From: Streptomyces xanthii
Lineage (GTDB): Bacteria > Actinomycetota > Actinomycetes > Streptomycetales > Streptomycetaceae
Assembly (NCBI RefSeq): GCF_014621695.1
Contig: NZ_CP061281.1
Location: forward strand, 5,704,001-5,768,000
DNA: 64,000 nt
Direction: 5' to 3'
A program made the translations under genes and the position numbers. A model generated the notes under the pieces. It ran no database searches, was not told the origin of the DNA, and saw only the letters and a program-made list of their open reading frames with translations. Shown here piece by piece: positions 17,395 through 25,725 of this stretch. Numbering within the stretch: position 1 is the stretch's first letter; the number at the start of each line of letters is the position of its first letter.

Positions 17395-18477
17395 GTGTCG
17401 GATTGTCGTACAACGGCCCAGGTGGTGGCCGAGCGCCGCCCCGCCTACCTCAGCGAGCTCGCCCAGGGCACCGAGCGCTTCCACGAACCGCGCCGCCCCG
17501 ACTGCCCCTGGTGCGGCTCCACACAGCTGCGCACCCGGCTGCGCACCACCGACCTCCTCCAGCACAAGCCCGGCAGCTTCACCGTCGACCAGTGCCGGGC
17601 CTGCGCCCACTCCTTCCAGAACCCGCGGCTGACCCCCGAGGGGCTCGACTTCTACTACCGCGACTTCTACGACGGGCTGCGTGCCGAACACGTGCGCCGC
17701 GTCCCGGGCGCCCGCGGCGACACCGCCCGCCACCGCGAGCGGGCCCGCGCCGTCGCGCGGTACATCGAACCCGAGAGCTGGCTCGACGTCGGCACCGGAC
17801 GCGGGGAGTTCCCCGCCGCCGCCCGCGAGGAACTGCCCTACACCGCGTTCGACGGGGCCGACGTCGGGGCCGGGATCGCCGAGGCGCGGCGCGAGGGACG
17901 GGTCGACGAGGCCCACGAGGGGCGGCTCGCGGATCTCGTGCCGCGGCTCGCCGGGCGGTACGACGCGCTCAGCATGCTCCACCACCTCGAACACACCCCG
18001 GACCCGCGCGCCGAGCTACGGGCCGCGCGGCGCGTGCTGCGGCCCGGCGGGCACCTCCTGCTCGAACTGCCCGACCCCGAGTGCCGCTACGCGCATCTGC
18101 TCGGGCGCTGGTGGGTCTCGTACTTCCAGCCGCAGCACCTGCACTTCATCCCGCTCGCCAATCTGCGGGCCGAGCTGGCGGCGCTGGGCTTCACCGTCGT
18201 GGGGGTCGACCGGCGGGCGGCGCACGTGCCGCGGGATCTGACGGCGGCCTGTGCGCTGTTCCTGGAGCGGTGGTCGCCCCGGGCCGACGAGCCCTGGCGG
18301 ACCTCGGCGCCGACCGAGGTCCAGCGGCGGGTGCGTTCCGTGCTGACCCGGGCGAGTGTCCCGGCCCTGTTGTCGGCCCGGGTCGCCGACCGAGCCCTGG
18401 CCCCCCTGATCTCCCGGAGCCCTTACGCGAACGCGTACCGGGTGATCGCCCGCCGCAACGCCGACCCTTCGTCCTGA
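17395..18477 (+). CDS. Class I SAM-dependent methyltransferase with N-terminal zinc ribbon
   Basis: A 360-residue protein. Residues about 30-80 contain two CxxC pairs (CPWCGS and CRAC) typical of the zinc-binding N-terminus found in some sugar and small-molecule C-methyltransferases. A Methyltransf_11/23-type Rossmann core follows (SWLDVGTGRGEFPAAA, DALSMLHHLEHTPDPRAELR, RVLRPGGHLLLELPDPE). A C-terminal region FQPQHLHFIPLANLRAEL continues beyond it. The substrate is unknown. GTG 17395 is taken as the start because the similarity-rich region begins there; there is no clear Shine-Dalgarno and a GTG at 17422 is possible. The gene is divergent from cobT and ends at a copy of the convergent repeat. 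Confidence 0.82.
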   Translation: MSDCRTTAQVVAERRPAYLSELAQGTERFHEPRRPDCPWCGSTQLRTRLRTTDLLQHKPGSFTVDQCRACAHSFQNPRLTPEGLDFYYRDFYDGLRAEHVRRVPGARGDTARHRERARAVARYIEPESWLDVGTGRGEFPAAAREELPYTAFDGADVGAGIAEARREGRVDEAHEGRLADLVPRLAGRYDALSMLHHLEHTPDPRAELRAARRVLRPGGHLLLELPDPECRYAHLLGRWWVSYFQPQHLHFIPLANLRAELAALGFTVVGVDRRAAHVPRDLTAACALFLERWSPRADEPWRTSAPTEVQRRVRSVLTRASVPALLSARVADRALAPLISRSPYANAYRVIARRNADPSS

Positions 18478-18480
18478 TCC

Positions 18481-18628
18481 GCGGGCCCGGTGGGGCTTCT
18501 CGCGCAGTTCCCCGCGCCCCTGGAGATGCGCACTTCGTGCGCGATCTCCATCGGGGAAATGCGGCGCGAAGCGCCATGCATTTCAGGGGCGCGGGGAACT
18601 GCGCGACCAGCCCCCACCCGCCGACGAA
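18481..18628. repeat. Convergent-junction palindromic repeat, copy B
   Basis: Fills nearly the whole 155-bp gap between two convergent genes. Core 19-mers lie in opposite orientations at 18501-18519 and 18587-18605. Between them are two small hairpins: GGAGATGCGCAC/GTGCGCGATCTCC around TTC, and a stretch atgcggcgcgaagcgccatg. The outer arms read ggcccggtgggg and the reverse-complementary ccccacc. Confidence 0.88.
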
Positions 18629-18632
18629 CCCG

Positions 18633-19838
18633 TCAACCCCGCAACGGAAGCGCCTGTCCCGCCACCACAAGGAGAACGTGCTCGCACTCACCCGCGAACG
18701 CCGCGTTCAACCGCCCGAGTTCGTCCCGGTACCGCCGCCCCGACGCCGTCGCCGGCACGATCCCGGACCCGACCTCGTTGGACACGGCCACCACGACCCG
18801 CCGAGCAGCCCGCACCGCCCCCACCAGCTCGGCCACCCGCGAGCGCAGCGCCTTCTCCCCGCCGTCCGCCCACTCCGCGTCGTCCCACGCCCCGACCTCG
18901 TCCATCGCGTAGGTCAGCCACAGCGACAGACAGTCGATCAGCAGCGGCGCGTCGTCGTCCGGGTCGGTGAGCAGCGGCACCAGATCGCAGGTCTCCGAGG
19001 TGCGCCACGAGCCGGGCCGCCGCTCCCGGTGCAGGGCGACCCGCTGCGCCCACTCCGTGTCCCCGCCCCGCGTCCCGCCCGTCGCCACGTACAGCACGTC
19101 GGGGAACGCCTCCAGGCGCCGCTCCGCCTCCACCGACTTCCCGGACCGCGCCCCGCCGAGCACCAGCGTCCGGCGCGGCACGTCCGGCACCTCCTCGTAC
19201 GCGCCGACGACCAGCGTCGTCCCGTCCGGCACGGCCCGTGCCCCGGCCGCCGCGAGCCGCCGCGCGAGCTCCGCGCCCGGTGGCACGTCGTGGTCGAGAT
19301 GGACGGCGAGCACGTCCGTCGTGGGGCCGATCGCCCCGGCCGAGCGCAGCCGCGCCAGCGCGTCGGGCCGCCCGACCACATCGGCGATCACCATCTCGTA
19401 GGGGGTGCGCACCGCCTCCAGCCCCGAGGGCGCGGCCCCCGGCGGCAGGTACAGCAGCCGCTCGCCCTCCGGCCCCGCCACCTCGTACCCGGTGCCCGGC
19501 GCGTCCAGGGCCAGGGCCCGTACGCGATGTCCGGTGAGCAGCGCCAGCTCACGACCGTCCGGCACCCGGCCCGGGGCCGGAAGGCCGGCCGGCACCTCGA
19601 CGGCGGGCCCGTCGTGCGGATGGGACAGCAGCACCTGCCGCACCCCGCCGAGGCTGTGCCCCGCGCGGGCCGCGGCGAACGCGGCGCCCGGCGTCAGGTC
19701 GAGCAGCAGCGTGCCGTCGATCAGCAGCGCCGTAGCGGCCCGCGCGTCCGGGCCGAGCGCGGCCGCGCAGGCGGCACAGGGACAGTCGGGGCGGGGCAGC
19801 CCCTCGGGGGCGCCGGTGCCGAGCAGAGTGAGTTCCAC
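18633..19838 (-). CDS. cobU: Fusion of an MBL-fold-like domain with adenosylcobinamide kinase/guanylyltransferase
   Basis: A 401-residue two-part protein. Residues about 1-220 resemble a metallo-beta-lactamase-fold domain (VELTLLGTGAPEGLPRPDCP, CAAC pair, LLIDGTLLLDLTPG, LLSHPHDGP at 71-78, AVHLDHDVPPG), but the canonical HxHxDH motif is reduced to HPHDGP. Residues about 223-401 are CobU: P-loop GGARSGKS ending at S235, VLYVATGG, the HRERRPGSWRTSE segment with the guanylylated His, and a C-terminal VVVAVSNEVGSGIVP. CobU phosphorylates adenosylcobinamide and transfers GMP to it. GTG 19838 has GGGAGG 8 nt upstream. The role of the first domain is unknown; it might act on a cobinamide precursor or be structural. 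Confidence 0.88.
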   Translation of the reverse strand: MELTLLGTGAPEGLPRPDCPCAACAAALGPDARAATALLIDGTLLLDLTPGAAFAAARAGHSLGGVRQVLLSHPHDGPAVEVPAGLPAPGRVPDGRELALLTGHRVRALALDAPGTGYEVAGPEGERLLYLPPGAAPSGLEAVRTPYEMVIADVVGRPDALARLRSAGAIGPTTDVLAVHLDHDVPPGAELARRLAAAGARAVPDGTTLVVGAYEEVPDVPRRTLVLGGARSGKSVEAERRLEAFPDVLYVATGGTRGGDTEWAQRVALHRERRPGSWRTSETCDLVPLLTDPDDDAPLLIDCLSLWLTYAMDEVGAWDDAEWADGGEKALRSRVAELVGAVRAARRVVVAVSNEVGSGIVPATASGRRYRDELGRLNAAFAGECEHVLLVVAGQALPLRG

Positions 19839-19964
19839 ACCAAGATCCTCCCGCGCCCCCGTGACGTACGCGCGCCCGGCTAGTCTTCCAGGGACATCGC
19901 CCGGCGCACAGAGCGAGCGATGGTGACAGAACGCATCGGACATCCGGTACCGGGAGGCTGACAC

Positions 19965-20192
19965 ATGGCGGCATGGACGTGGCGGTTCGAGAAGGCCGAC
20001 GGGACCGAGGTGGCTCCGGCGGTGGAGCCCGAGGAGTTCACGACGCAGGGGGACGCCGAGTCCTGGATCGGTGAGTACTGGAAGGAGCTCGCCGAGGGCG
20101 GCGCCGACCAGGTCCGTCTCTTCGAGGACACGACCGAGATCTACGGCCCGATGAGCCTGCACGCGGAGGACGCGGCCGCGCCTCAGGAGTAG
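19965..20192 (+). CDS. Small conserved hypothetical protein, 75 aa
   Basis: A short acidic soluble protein (MAAWTWRFEKADGTEV, then PEEFTTQGDAESWIGEYWKE and VRLFEDTTEIYGPMSLH). GGGAGG lies 7 nt before the ATG, and codon bias is typical of the organism. I recognise the sequence style of a small streptomycete protein widely annotated as hypothetical, with no known domain function. Trp-rich start and alternating charged strands suggest a small alpha/beta fold. It is divergent from the cobU fusion, from which 126 bp separate it. Confidence 0.8.
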   Translation: MAAWTWRFEKADGTEVAPAVEPEEFTTQGDAESWIGEYWKELAEGGADQVRLFEDTTEIYGPMSLHAEDAAAPQE

Positions 20193-20330
20193 CCGTCGCC
20201 CCGAGCGCGTCGCGGGCCGCCGACCGGGCCTCGGACCGGTCGGCGGCCCGCGCACGGCCTCCGGCCCGGTCCTCGCGCTCCTGGCGGGGGCGTGGCTGTC
20301 GAGGCCGGGTGTGCGGCTGACTGCCGTGGC

Positions 20331-20430
20331 TCCGGCTCACGTGGTTCCCCGCCCCCCCTTGCGCGGCGCGTCCGCCGAGCCGCGGGGTCGGGCGTCGTGG
20401 CTCCGCCCCGCGCGGTTCCCCGCGCCCTGG
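20331..20430. repeat. Decayed copy C of the convergent-junction repeat
   Basis: Two direct, degenerate half-arms: cgtggctccggctcacgtgg followed by ttccccgc (20331-20358), and cgtggctccgccccgcgcgg followed by ttccccgcgccctgg (20396-20430). Both recall the arm cgcgcagttccccgcgcccc of the clear copies but carry substitutions. The rest of the 243-bp gap 20193-20435 has a GC-rich inverted stretch at 20205-20245 (gggccgccgaccggg with cggtcggcggccc) that may terminate the small gene. Confidence 0.45.
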
Positions 20431-20435
20431 CCGGG

Positions 20436-21509
20436 TCAGATCTCGCCGAGGGTGACCGTCGTCTTCTTCTCGGCGCCGTCCCGCGTGTACGTCACCGAGA
20501 CCTCGTCGCCGGGCTTCTCCTCGGCCAGCGCCTCGGACAGGGACTGCGCCGTCGTCACGTCCGTGTCGCCGATCCGCACGATGACGTCGCCCGGCCGGAT
20601 GCCCGCCTTCTGCGCGGCCCCGCCGTCCGTCACCTCGACCACCCCGACCCCGGCCGGCCGGTACGCGTCGTCGAGGACCGAGCGGCCCTTGATGCCGAGC
20701 GCGGCCCGCCCCGAGTCCGTCACCTTCCCGTCCTTGAGCACCTGGTCGGCGACGGTCGTGACCATCGAGGACGGGATCGCGAAGCCGATGCCGGGTGCCG
20801 CGCTGCCGCCCAGGCCGGGGTCGGTCGCCGCGAGCGTGGGGATGCCGACGACCCGCCCGTCGAGGTTCACCAGGGCGCCGCCGCTGTTGCCCGGGTTGAT
20901 CGCCGCCGAGGTCTGCACCATGTTCGCGATCGTCGCGCCGGTGCCGCCGCCGGAGCGGCCCTCGCTGACGGTGCGGCCCGTCGCCGAGACGATGCCCTGG
21001 GTGACGCTCGACGACAGGCCCAGCGGCGAGCCCATCGCCAGCACGATCTGCCCGACGGCGACCTTCGAGGAGTCCGCGAACTTCGCCGGCTTCATCCCGT
21101 CCGGCACCTTGTCCAGCTTGATCACGGCGAGGTCCTGCTCGGGGTACGAGTAGACGAGCTTCGCCGAGAGCTCGTCGGTGCTGTTGGCCGTCGTGACCCG
21201 GAAGGTCTTCTCGTCGCCCACCACATGGGCGTTCGTGACGATGTGCCCCTCGCCGTCGTACACGACTCCGGAACCGAGGTCCGACGACGCCTGGATCTGC
21301 ACGACCGACGGCAGGACCTGCTTGATGACCTGCATGTAGTCGTCCTGGAGGCTGTCACCGGCCTTCTGCTGCGCGGCCGGTACGGCGGCCCGCGTCGTGG
21401 ACCGCGCCGCCCCCTCGGACCCGGAGCACCCGGACAGCAGGATCCCGGCGCACAGCACACCGGACAGCGGAAGAGCGAGGCGCACGGTACGCGCGCGAAA
21501 GACGTTCAT
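20436..21509 (-). CDS. HtrA/DegP-like trypsin-family serine protease lipoprotein with PDZ domain
   Basis: A 357-residue secreted, probably membrane-anchored protease. The N-terminus is a lipoprotein signal (LPLSGVLCAGILLSGC, lipid-modified Cys28). The S1C catalytic triad is intact: H95 in HIVTNAHV, D126 in EQDLAVIKL and S209 in GNSGGALV. A PDZ domain covers about 260-350 (GVGVVEVTDGGAAQKAGIRP, GDVIVRIGDTDV). HtrA-like proteins cleave misfolded envelope proteins. ATG 21509 has no strong Shine-Dalgarno. It follows the methyltransferase gene on the same strand with 95 bp between, and ends at the decayed repeat. Confidence 0.92.
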   Translation of the reverse strand: MNVFRARTVRLALPLSGVLCAGILLSGCSGSEGAARSTTRAAVPAAQQKAGDSLQDDYMQVIKQVLPSVVQIQASSDLGSGVVYDGEGHIVTNAHVVGDEKTFRVTTANSTDELSAKLVYSYPEQDLAVIKLDKVPDGMKPAKFADSSKVAVGQIVLAMGSPLGLSSSVTQGIVSATGRTVSEGRSGGGTGATIANMVQTSAAINPGNSGGALVNLDGRVVGIPTLAATDPGLGGSAAPGIGFAIPSSMVTTVADQVLKDGKVTDSGRAALGIKGRSVLDDAYRPAGVGVVEVTDGGAAQKAGIRPGDVIVRIGDTDVTTAQSLSEALAEEKPGDEVSVTYTRDGAEKKTTVTLGEI

Positions 21510-21604
21510 GCCCGGATTGTCACGTTCGTACGAGAGGGCTCGCGCGTCCTGCACCGCCGAACGAGCCGACGCCCACCGGACGCCGGCCCCTCCCCGGAGC
21601 GGTT

Positions 21605-22402
21605 CTAGCCCCGCACCCCGCACAGGTGCAGCAGCGCCGCCACCCGCCGGTACGGCTCCGTGCGGCCCGCCCGCTCCTCGGCGGCGAGCAGCGTCTGCAG
21701 CTCGCCCCGCTGCTCCGGCACCAGCGGGCCGTCGGCCGCCTGGTCCGTGAAGACCCGCACCCCGTACCAGGCGTGCAGCGGGGCCCCGATCCCGGCGAGG
21801 GTCGAGGTCAGCGTGTCGAGCCGGTCGGCCCGCACGTCCAGGCCCAGCCGGTTCGCGTACATCGTCGAGTCGAAGGCGCCGAGGGCCGTGACCCAGTCAC
21901 CGGCCAGGCCGGGGCGCATCGCCAGCGCGTCCGCGTTGCGCACGAGCAGCGACAGGAGCCCGCCCGGGGCCAGCATCCGCGCCAGACCCGCGAGCAGCGC
22001 GTCCGGGTCCTCCACGTACATCAGGACGCCGTGACAGAGCACGACGTCGAAACTGCCGGGCAGGAAGTGCACGCCGGTGTCCCGGCCGTCACCCTCGACG
22101 AGCCGGACCCGCTCGCGCACCCCCTCCGGCTCCACGGCGAGCGCCTGGCGCGCCGCGGCCACCATCGTCGGATCCTGCTCCACACCGGTCACCTGGTGAC
22201 CGGCCCGGGCCAGGCGCAACGCCTGCGTGCCCTGGCCCATGCCGACGTCGAGCACGCGCAGCCGCCGCCCCACGGGGAAGCGCCCGGCTATCTGCTCGTC
22301 GAGCTGCCGGGCCACCAGCTCCTGCCGTACGACGTTCCGCAGACCGCCCAGCTTGTCCAGCCAGGCCTGCGGGGCGTCCCCGGCGAAGGCCTCGGTGCTC
22401 AG
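21605..22402 (-). CDS. Class I SAM-dependent methyltransferase, probable CTG start
   Basis: A 265-residue methyltransferase with motif I LRVLDVGMGQGTQALRLA, post-I VTGVEQDPTM, FDVVLCHGVLMYVEDPDALL and MLAPGGLLSLLVRNADAL. The frame has no ATG, GTG or TTG near the start of similarity (LSTEAFAGDAPQAWLDKLGG). A CTG at 22402 is preceded by GGGGAG 5 nt upstream and overlaps the DUF3043 stop as CTGA, mimicking the ATGA couplings elsewhere in the window. An internal GTG near NVVRQELV would cut off conserved sequence. Substrate unknown; relatives are often annotated as SmtA/CmoA-like. Confidence 0.82.
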   Translation of the reverse strand: MSTEAFAGDAPQAWLDKLGGLRNVVRQELVARQLDEQIAGRFPVGRRLRVLDVGMGQGTQALRLARAGHQVTGVEQDPTMVAAARQALAVEPEGVRERVRLVEGDGRDTGVHFLPGSFDVVLCHGVLMYVEDPDALLAGLARMLAPGGLLSLLVRNADALAMRPGLAGDWVTALGAFDSTMYANRLGLDVRADRLDTLTSTLAGIGAPLHAWYGVRVFTDQAADGPLVPEQRGELQTLLAAEERAGRTEPYRRVAALLHLCGVRG

Positions 22403-23004
22403 GGCCGCTCCCCGCGCTTGACCTGGGGCTTGGGCAGCCGCAGCCGCTTCATCTGGAGCGTGCGCATCAGCGCGTAGGCGACGGCGCCCTTGCGCGGCTG
22501 GTCGGGGAACTTCTCCGCCAGCTGCTTCTTCAGGCGGAAGCCCGTGATGACCGAGTCGATGACGATCGCGACGATCACGAAGAGCCACAGCAGCAGCGCG
22601 ATGTTCTGCAGCGAGCCCACGCGGACCATGCTCAGGACGAGGATGATCACCGCCATCGGCAGGAAGTACTCGGCGATGCTGAAACGCGAGTCGACGAAGT
22701 CGCGCGCGTACTTGCGCACCGGGCCCTTGTCACGGGCCGGCAGATAACGCTCGTCGCCGCTCGCGAGGGCGGCGCGCTGGCGCTCCATCGCGGTGCGGCG
22801 CTCCTCGCGCGAGCGGGCGCGGGCCTCCTTCGGCGACATCTTGGTGTTGGCCACGCTGCGGCGCTGCGACTGGGCCTCGCTGCGCTTGGGCGTGGGGCGG
22901 CCCTTGGGCGCCTGCGGGTCTCGGGTCTGCTTGGACGCGTCGGAGGCGGTCACCGGGGCCTTGTCGGCCGGCGCCTTGTCGTCCTTGGATCGGCTACGGA
23001 ACAC
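22399..23004 (-). CDS. DUF3043 membrane protein
   Basis: A 201-residue actinobacterial membrane protein of unknown function. A long basic, Lys/Arg/Ala-rich N-terminus (VFRSRSKDDKAPADK; PKGRPTPKRSEAQSQRRS) precedes RDKGPVRKYARDFVDSRFSI, the most conserved DUF3043 segment. Two membrane helices follow (FLPMAVIILVLSMVRVG and IALLLWLFVIVAIVIDSVIT). GTG 23004 gives the family N-terminus (VFRxRS), though no Shine-Dalgarno precedes it; the leader may be short. It is divergent from pspA, with 275 bp between, and coupled to the methyltransferase through CTGA. Confidence 0.85.
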   Translation of the reverse strand: MFRSRSKDDKAPADKAPVTASDASKQTRDPQAPKGRPTPKRSEAQSQRRSVANTKMSPKEARARSREERRTAMERQRAALASGDERYLPARDKGPVRKYARDFVDSRFSIAEYFLPMAVIILVLSMVRVGSLQNIALLLWLFVIVAIVIDSVITGFRLKKQLAEKFPDQPRKGAVAYALMRTLQMKRLRLPKPQVKRGERP

Positions 23005-23279
23005 AAAAACCAAGGGTACGTGCTGGACGTGCATGGACCACAGGCCCATGGGGAACGATCCGGCAACACCCTGCGTCCATACCCGGTGACAGGGGCACGG
23101 GACCCCGAGGGGAGACGGGGGCTCCCTACTCCCTGCGCGGGACCCCGAGCAGGACGCAGTCGTCCTCGGGGATGAGCGCATCCGCACCTGAACAGTGCGG
23201 TAATGGAGACAGGACCCGTACTGTGGGTTCTGTCGCAGTGCTGGAGCTGGAGTCGGTCAGAAGGGGGCGCGCGAAGCCC

Positions 23280-24077
23280 ATGAGCGGTGTCATGAAGCGT
23301 ATGGGGATGATCTTCCGCGCGAAGGCGAACAAGGCCCTTGACCGGGCCGAGGACCCTCGCGAGACCCTCGATTACTCGTATCAGAAGCAGCTGGAGCTGC
23401 TGCAGAAGGTGCGCCGCGGCGTCGCCGACGTGGCGACCAGCCGCAAGCGCCTGGAACTGCAGCTCAACCAGCTCCAGGGCCAGTCCTCCAAGCTGGAGGA
23501 CCAGGGACGCAAGGCGCTCGCGCTCGGCCGAGAGGACCTCGCCCGCGAGGCCCTCTCCCGCCGCGCCGCGCTCCAGCAGCAGGTCACGGACCTGGAGACG
23601 CAGCACCAGACGCTCCAGGGCGAGGAGGAGAAGCTCACCCTCGCGGCCCAGCGCCTCCAGGCCAAGGTGGACGCCTTCCGCACCAAGAAGGAGACCATCA
23701 AGGCGACCTACACGGCGGCCCAGGCACAGACCCGCATCGGCGAGGCCTTCTCCGGCATCTCCGAGGAGATGGGCGACGTCGGCCTCGCGATCCAGCGCGC
23801 CGAGGACAAGACCGCCCAGCTGCAGGCCCGCGCCGGCGCCATCGACGAGCTGCTCGCCTCCGGCGCCCTCGACGACCCGTCCGGACTCGCCAAGGACGAC
23901 ATCCAGAGCGAGCTGGACCGGCTCTCCGGTGGTACGGATGTAGAGCTGGAGCTGCAGCGCATGAAGGCCGAGCTGGCCGGTGGTTCCTCCTCGTCCCAGC
24001 AGGCGATCGAGGGCGGCCAGGGCCAGGGTCAGCAGAGCGGGCAGTCGCAGGACACTCCGCGCTTCGACAAGCAGTAG
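23280..24077 (+). CDS. pspA: PspA/IM30 family membrane-stress protein
   Basis: A 265-residue protein with the PspA opening MKRMGMIFRAKANKALDRAE, then a coiled coil over about 30-230 rich in Gln, Glu and Lys (LELQLNQLQGQSSKLEDQGR, VTDLETQHQTLQGEEEKLTL). The C-terminal 40 residues are a low-complexity Ser/Gly/Gln tail (SSSSQQAIEGGQGQGQQSG). PspA proteins are ESCRT-III-like and bind stressed membranes. ATG 23280 (MSGVMKRM) is chosen; the internal ATG at 23292 is possible. It heads a run pspA-pspAA and then a two-component system. A TACTGT hexamer at 23219-23224 in the 275-bp upstream region could be a -10 box. Confidence 0.93.
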   Translation: MSGVMKRMGMIFRAKANKALDRAEDPRETLDYSYQKQLELLQKVRRGVADVATSRKRLELQLNQLQGQSSKLEDQGRKALALGREDLAREALSRRAALQQQVTDLETQHQTLQGEEEKLTLAAQRLQAKVDAFRTKKETIKATYTAAQAQTRIGEAFSGISEEMGDVGLAIQRAEDKTAQLQARAGAIDELLASGALDDPSGLAKDDIQSELDRLSGGTDVELELQRMKAELAGGSSSSQQAIEGGQGQGQQSGQSQDTPRFDKQ

Positions 24078-24116
24078 CTTCGAGAGGCCGCATCGCCTAC
24101 GAGGAGGGCGCTCGTC

Positions 24117-24395
24117 ATGATCGTACGGATCATGGGGGAGGGGCAGGTGAGGCTGGCGGACGACCACCTCACCGAGCTCAACAAGCTGGACGACGAACTC
24201 CTCGCCGAGATGGAGAGCGGCGACGAGCCGGGCTTCCGCCAGACCCTGGCCGCCCTCCTCGACGCCGTCCGCCGGCTCGGCTCCCCGCTGCCGGACGACT
24301 CCCTGGAGCCGTCCGAGCTGATCCTCCCGGCGCCCGACGCGTCGCTCGACGAGGTCCGGGCGATGCTCTCCGACGACGGACTGATCCCTGGCTGA
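24117..24395 (+). CDS. pspAA: PspA-associated protein PspAA
   Basis: A 92-residue protein matching the PspAA family found next to pspA in actinobacteria: MIVRIMGEGQVRLADDHLTE, then LNKLDDELLAEMESGDEPGF and a C-terminal LDEVRAMLSDDGLIPG. GGAGGG lies 8 nt upstream of ATG 24117 and only 39 bp separate it from pspA, so the two are one operon. It presumably works with PspA at the membrane; the mechanism is not known to me. Confidence 0.92.
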   Translation: MIVRIMGEGQVRLADDHLTELNKLDDELLAEMESGDEPGFRQTLAALLDAVRRLGSPLPDDSLEPSELILPAPDASLDEVRAMLSDDGLIPG

Positions 24396-24468
24396 TCCCG
24401 GGCAGGTTTCCGGGAGATTCCCGTCGGACCCTCCCCACCCGGACGGCGAGCGGGGAGGGGAGGCTACC

Positions 24469-25725
24469 GTGACGCCGGTGACCTCGCTCGTACGGTGGGC
24501 CAGGACCCATCCCCTGGCCCTGGACGCGATCGTCGCCCTCGGCGTCCTGTTCGCGATGGTGGCGGGCTCCTTCGTCGACCCCCACGGTCCGGAGGGCACC
24601 TACGCCTGGGGCGCCCGCACCCCCGACGCCCTCAGCCTCGCGCTCATGGTGCTCGGCGCCGCCGCCCTGGTCTTCCGCCGCGTCGCCCCCATGTACGTCC
24701 TCGCGGCGACCGCCACCGTCTCCGTCGTCGAACTCGTCACCGGGGAGCCGCGCGCCCCCGTCGTCATGTCGGCCGTCGTCGCCCTCTACACCGTCGCCGC
24801 GACCACCGACCGGCCCACCACCTGGCGGGTCGGCTTCGCCACGATGGCCCTGCTCACCGGCATCGCCATGTTCGTCGGCCCGCTGCCCTGGTACGCGCAG
24901 GAGAACCTCGGGATCTTCGCCTGGACCGGTATGGCCGCCGCGGCCGGCGACGCCGTCCGCTCCCGGCGCGCCTTCGTCGACGCCATCCGCGAACGCGCCG
25001 AACGGGCCGAGCGCACCCGCGAGGAGGAGGCCAGGCGCCGAGTCGCCGAGGAACGGCTGCGCATCGCCCGCGACCTCCACGACGTCGTCGCCCACCACAT
25101 CGCGCTCGTCAACGTGCAGGCCGGCGTCGCCGCCCACGTCATGGACAAGCGCCCCGACCAGGCGAAGGAGGCGCTCTCGCACGTCCGTACCGCCAGCCGC
25201 TCCGCCCTCGACGAACTCCGCGCCACCGTCGGCCTGCTGCGCCAGTCCGGAGACCCCGAGGCGCCCACCGAACCGGCCCCCGGACTCGACCGGCTCGACG
25301 ACCTCGTCGGCACGTTCCGCAACGCGGGCCTGCCCGTCGAGGTGGCCCGCGCGAAGGACGCCCCCACGCTGCCCGCCGCCGTCGACCTCGCCGCCTTCCG
25401 CGTCGTCCAGGAAGCCCTCACCAACGTCCACAAGCACGCGGGCCCCGACGCGAGAGCCGAGGTCAGCGTCGTGCACGTCGGCCCGAACGTCGAGATCACC
25501 GTCCTCGACAACGGACCCGAGGCCACCCCCGGCCGGTCCGTCCCCGAGGAGGGCGGCGGCCACGGACTGCTCGGCATGCGCGAGCGGGTCTCCGCCCTCG
25601 GCGGCACCCTCAGTGCCGGACCGCGCTACGGCGGCGGATTCCGCGTGCATGCGATCCTTCCCGTCAAGGCCCGCACCACCGGGGCCGTTTCGCCCACCAC
25701 GAATTCAGGGGACACCGGCGCATGA
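24469..25725 (+). CDS. Two-component sensor histidine kinase (NarL/HPK7 type)
   Basis: A 418-residue membrane kinase. About five helices lie in residues 15-160 (LALDAIVALGVLFAMVAGSF, ALSLALMVLGAAALVFR, VVALYTVAATT), without a large extracellular domain. The HisKA_3 dimerisation domain has the phosphoacceptor H204 in ARDLHDVVAHH. A HATPase_c domain follows with FRVVQEALTNVHKHAG, DNGPEA and GHGLLGMRERVSALGG. GTG 24469 is preferred by GGAGG 5 nt upstream. Its TGA overlaps the response regulator ATG (ATGA). The partner is certain, the signal is not; the pspAA gene 73 bp upstream suggests envelope stress. Confidence 0.95.
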   Translation: MTPVTSLVRWARTHPLALDAIVALGVLFAMVAGSFVDPHGPEGTYAWGARTPDALSLALMVLGAAALVFRRVAPMYVLAATATVSVVELVTGEPRAPVVMSAVVALYTVAATTDRPTTWRVGFATMALLTGIAMFVGPLPWYAQENLGIFAWTGMAAAAGDAVRSRRAFVDAIRERAERAERTREEEARRRVAEERLRIARDLHDVVAHHIALVNVQAGVAAHVMDKRPDQAKEALSHVRTASRSALDELRATVGLLRQSGDPEAPTEPAPGLDRLDDLVGTFRNAGLPVEVARAKDAPTLPAAVDLAAFRVVQEALTNVHKHAGPDARAEVSVVHVGPNVEITVLDNGPEATPGRSVPEEGGGHGLLGMRERVSALGGTLSAGPRYGGGFRVHAILPVKARTTGAVSPTTNSGDTGA

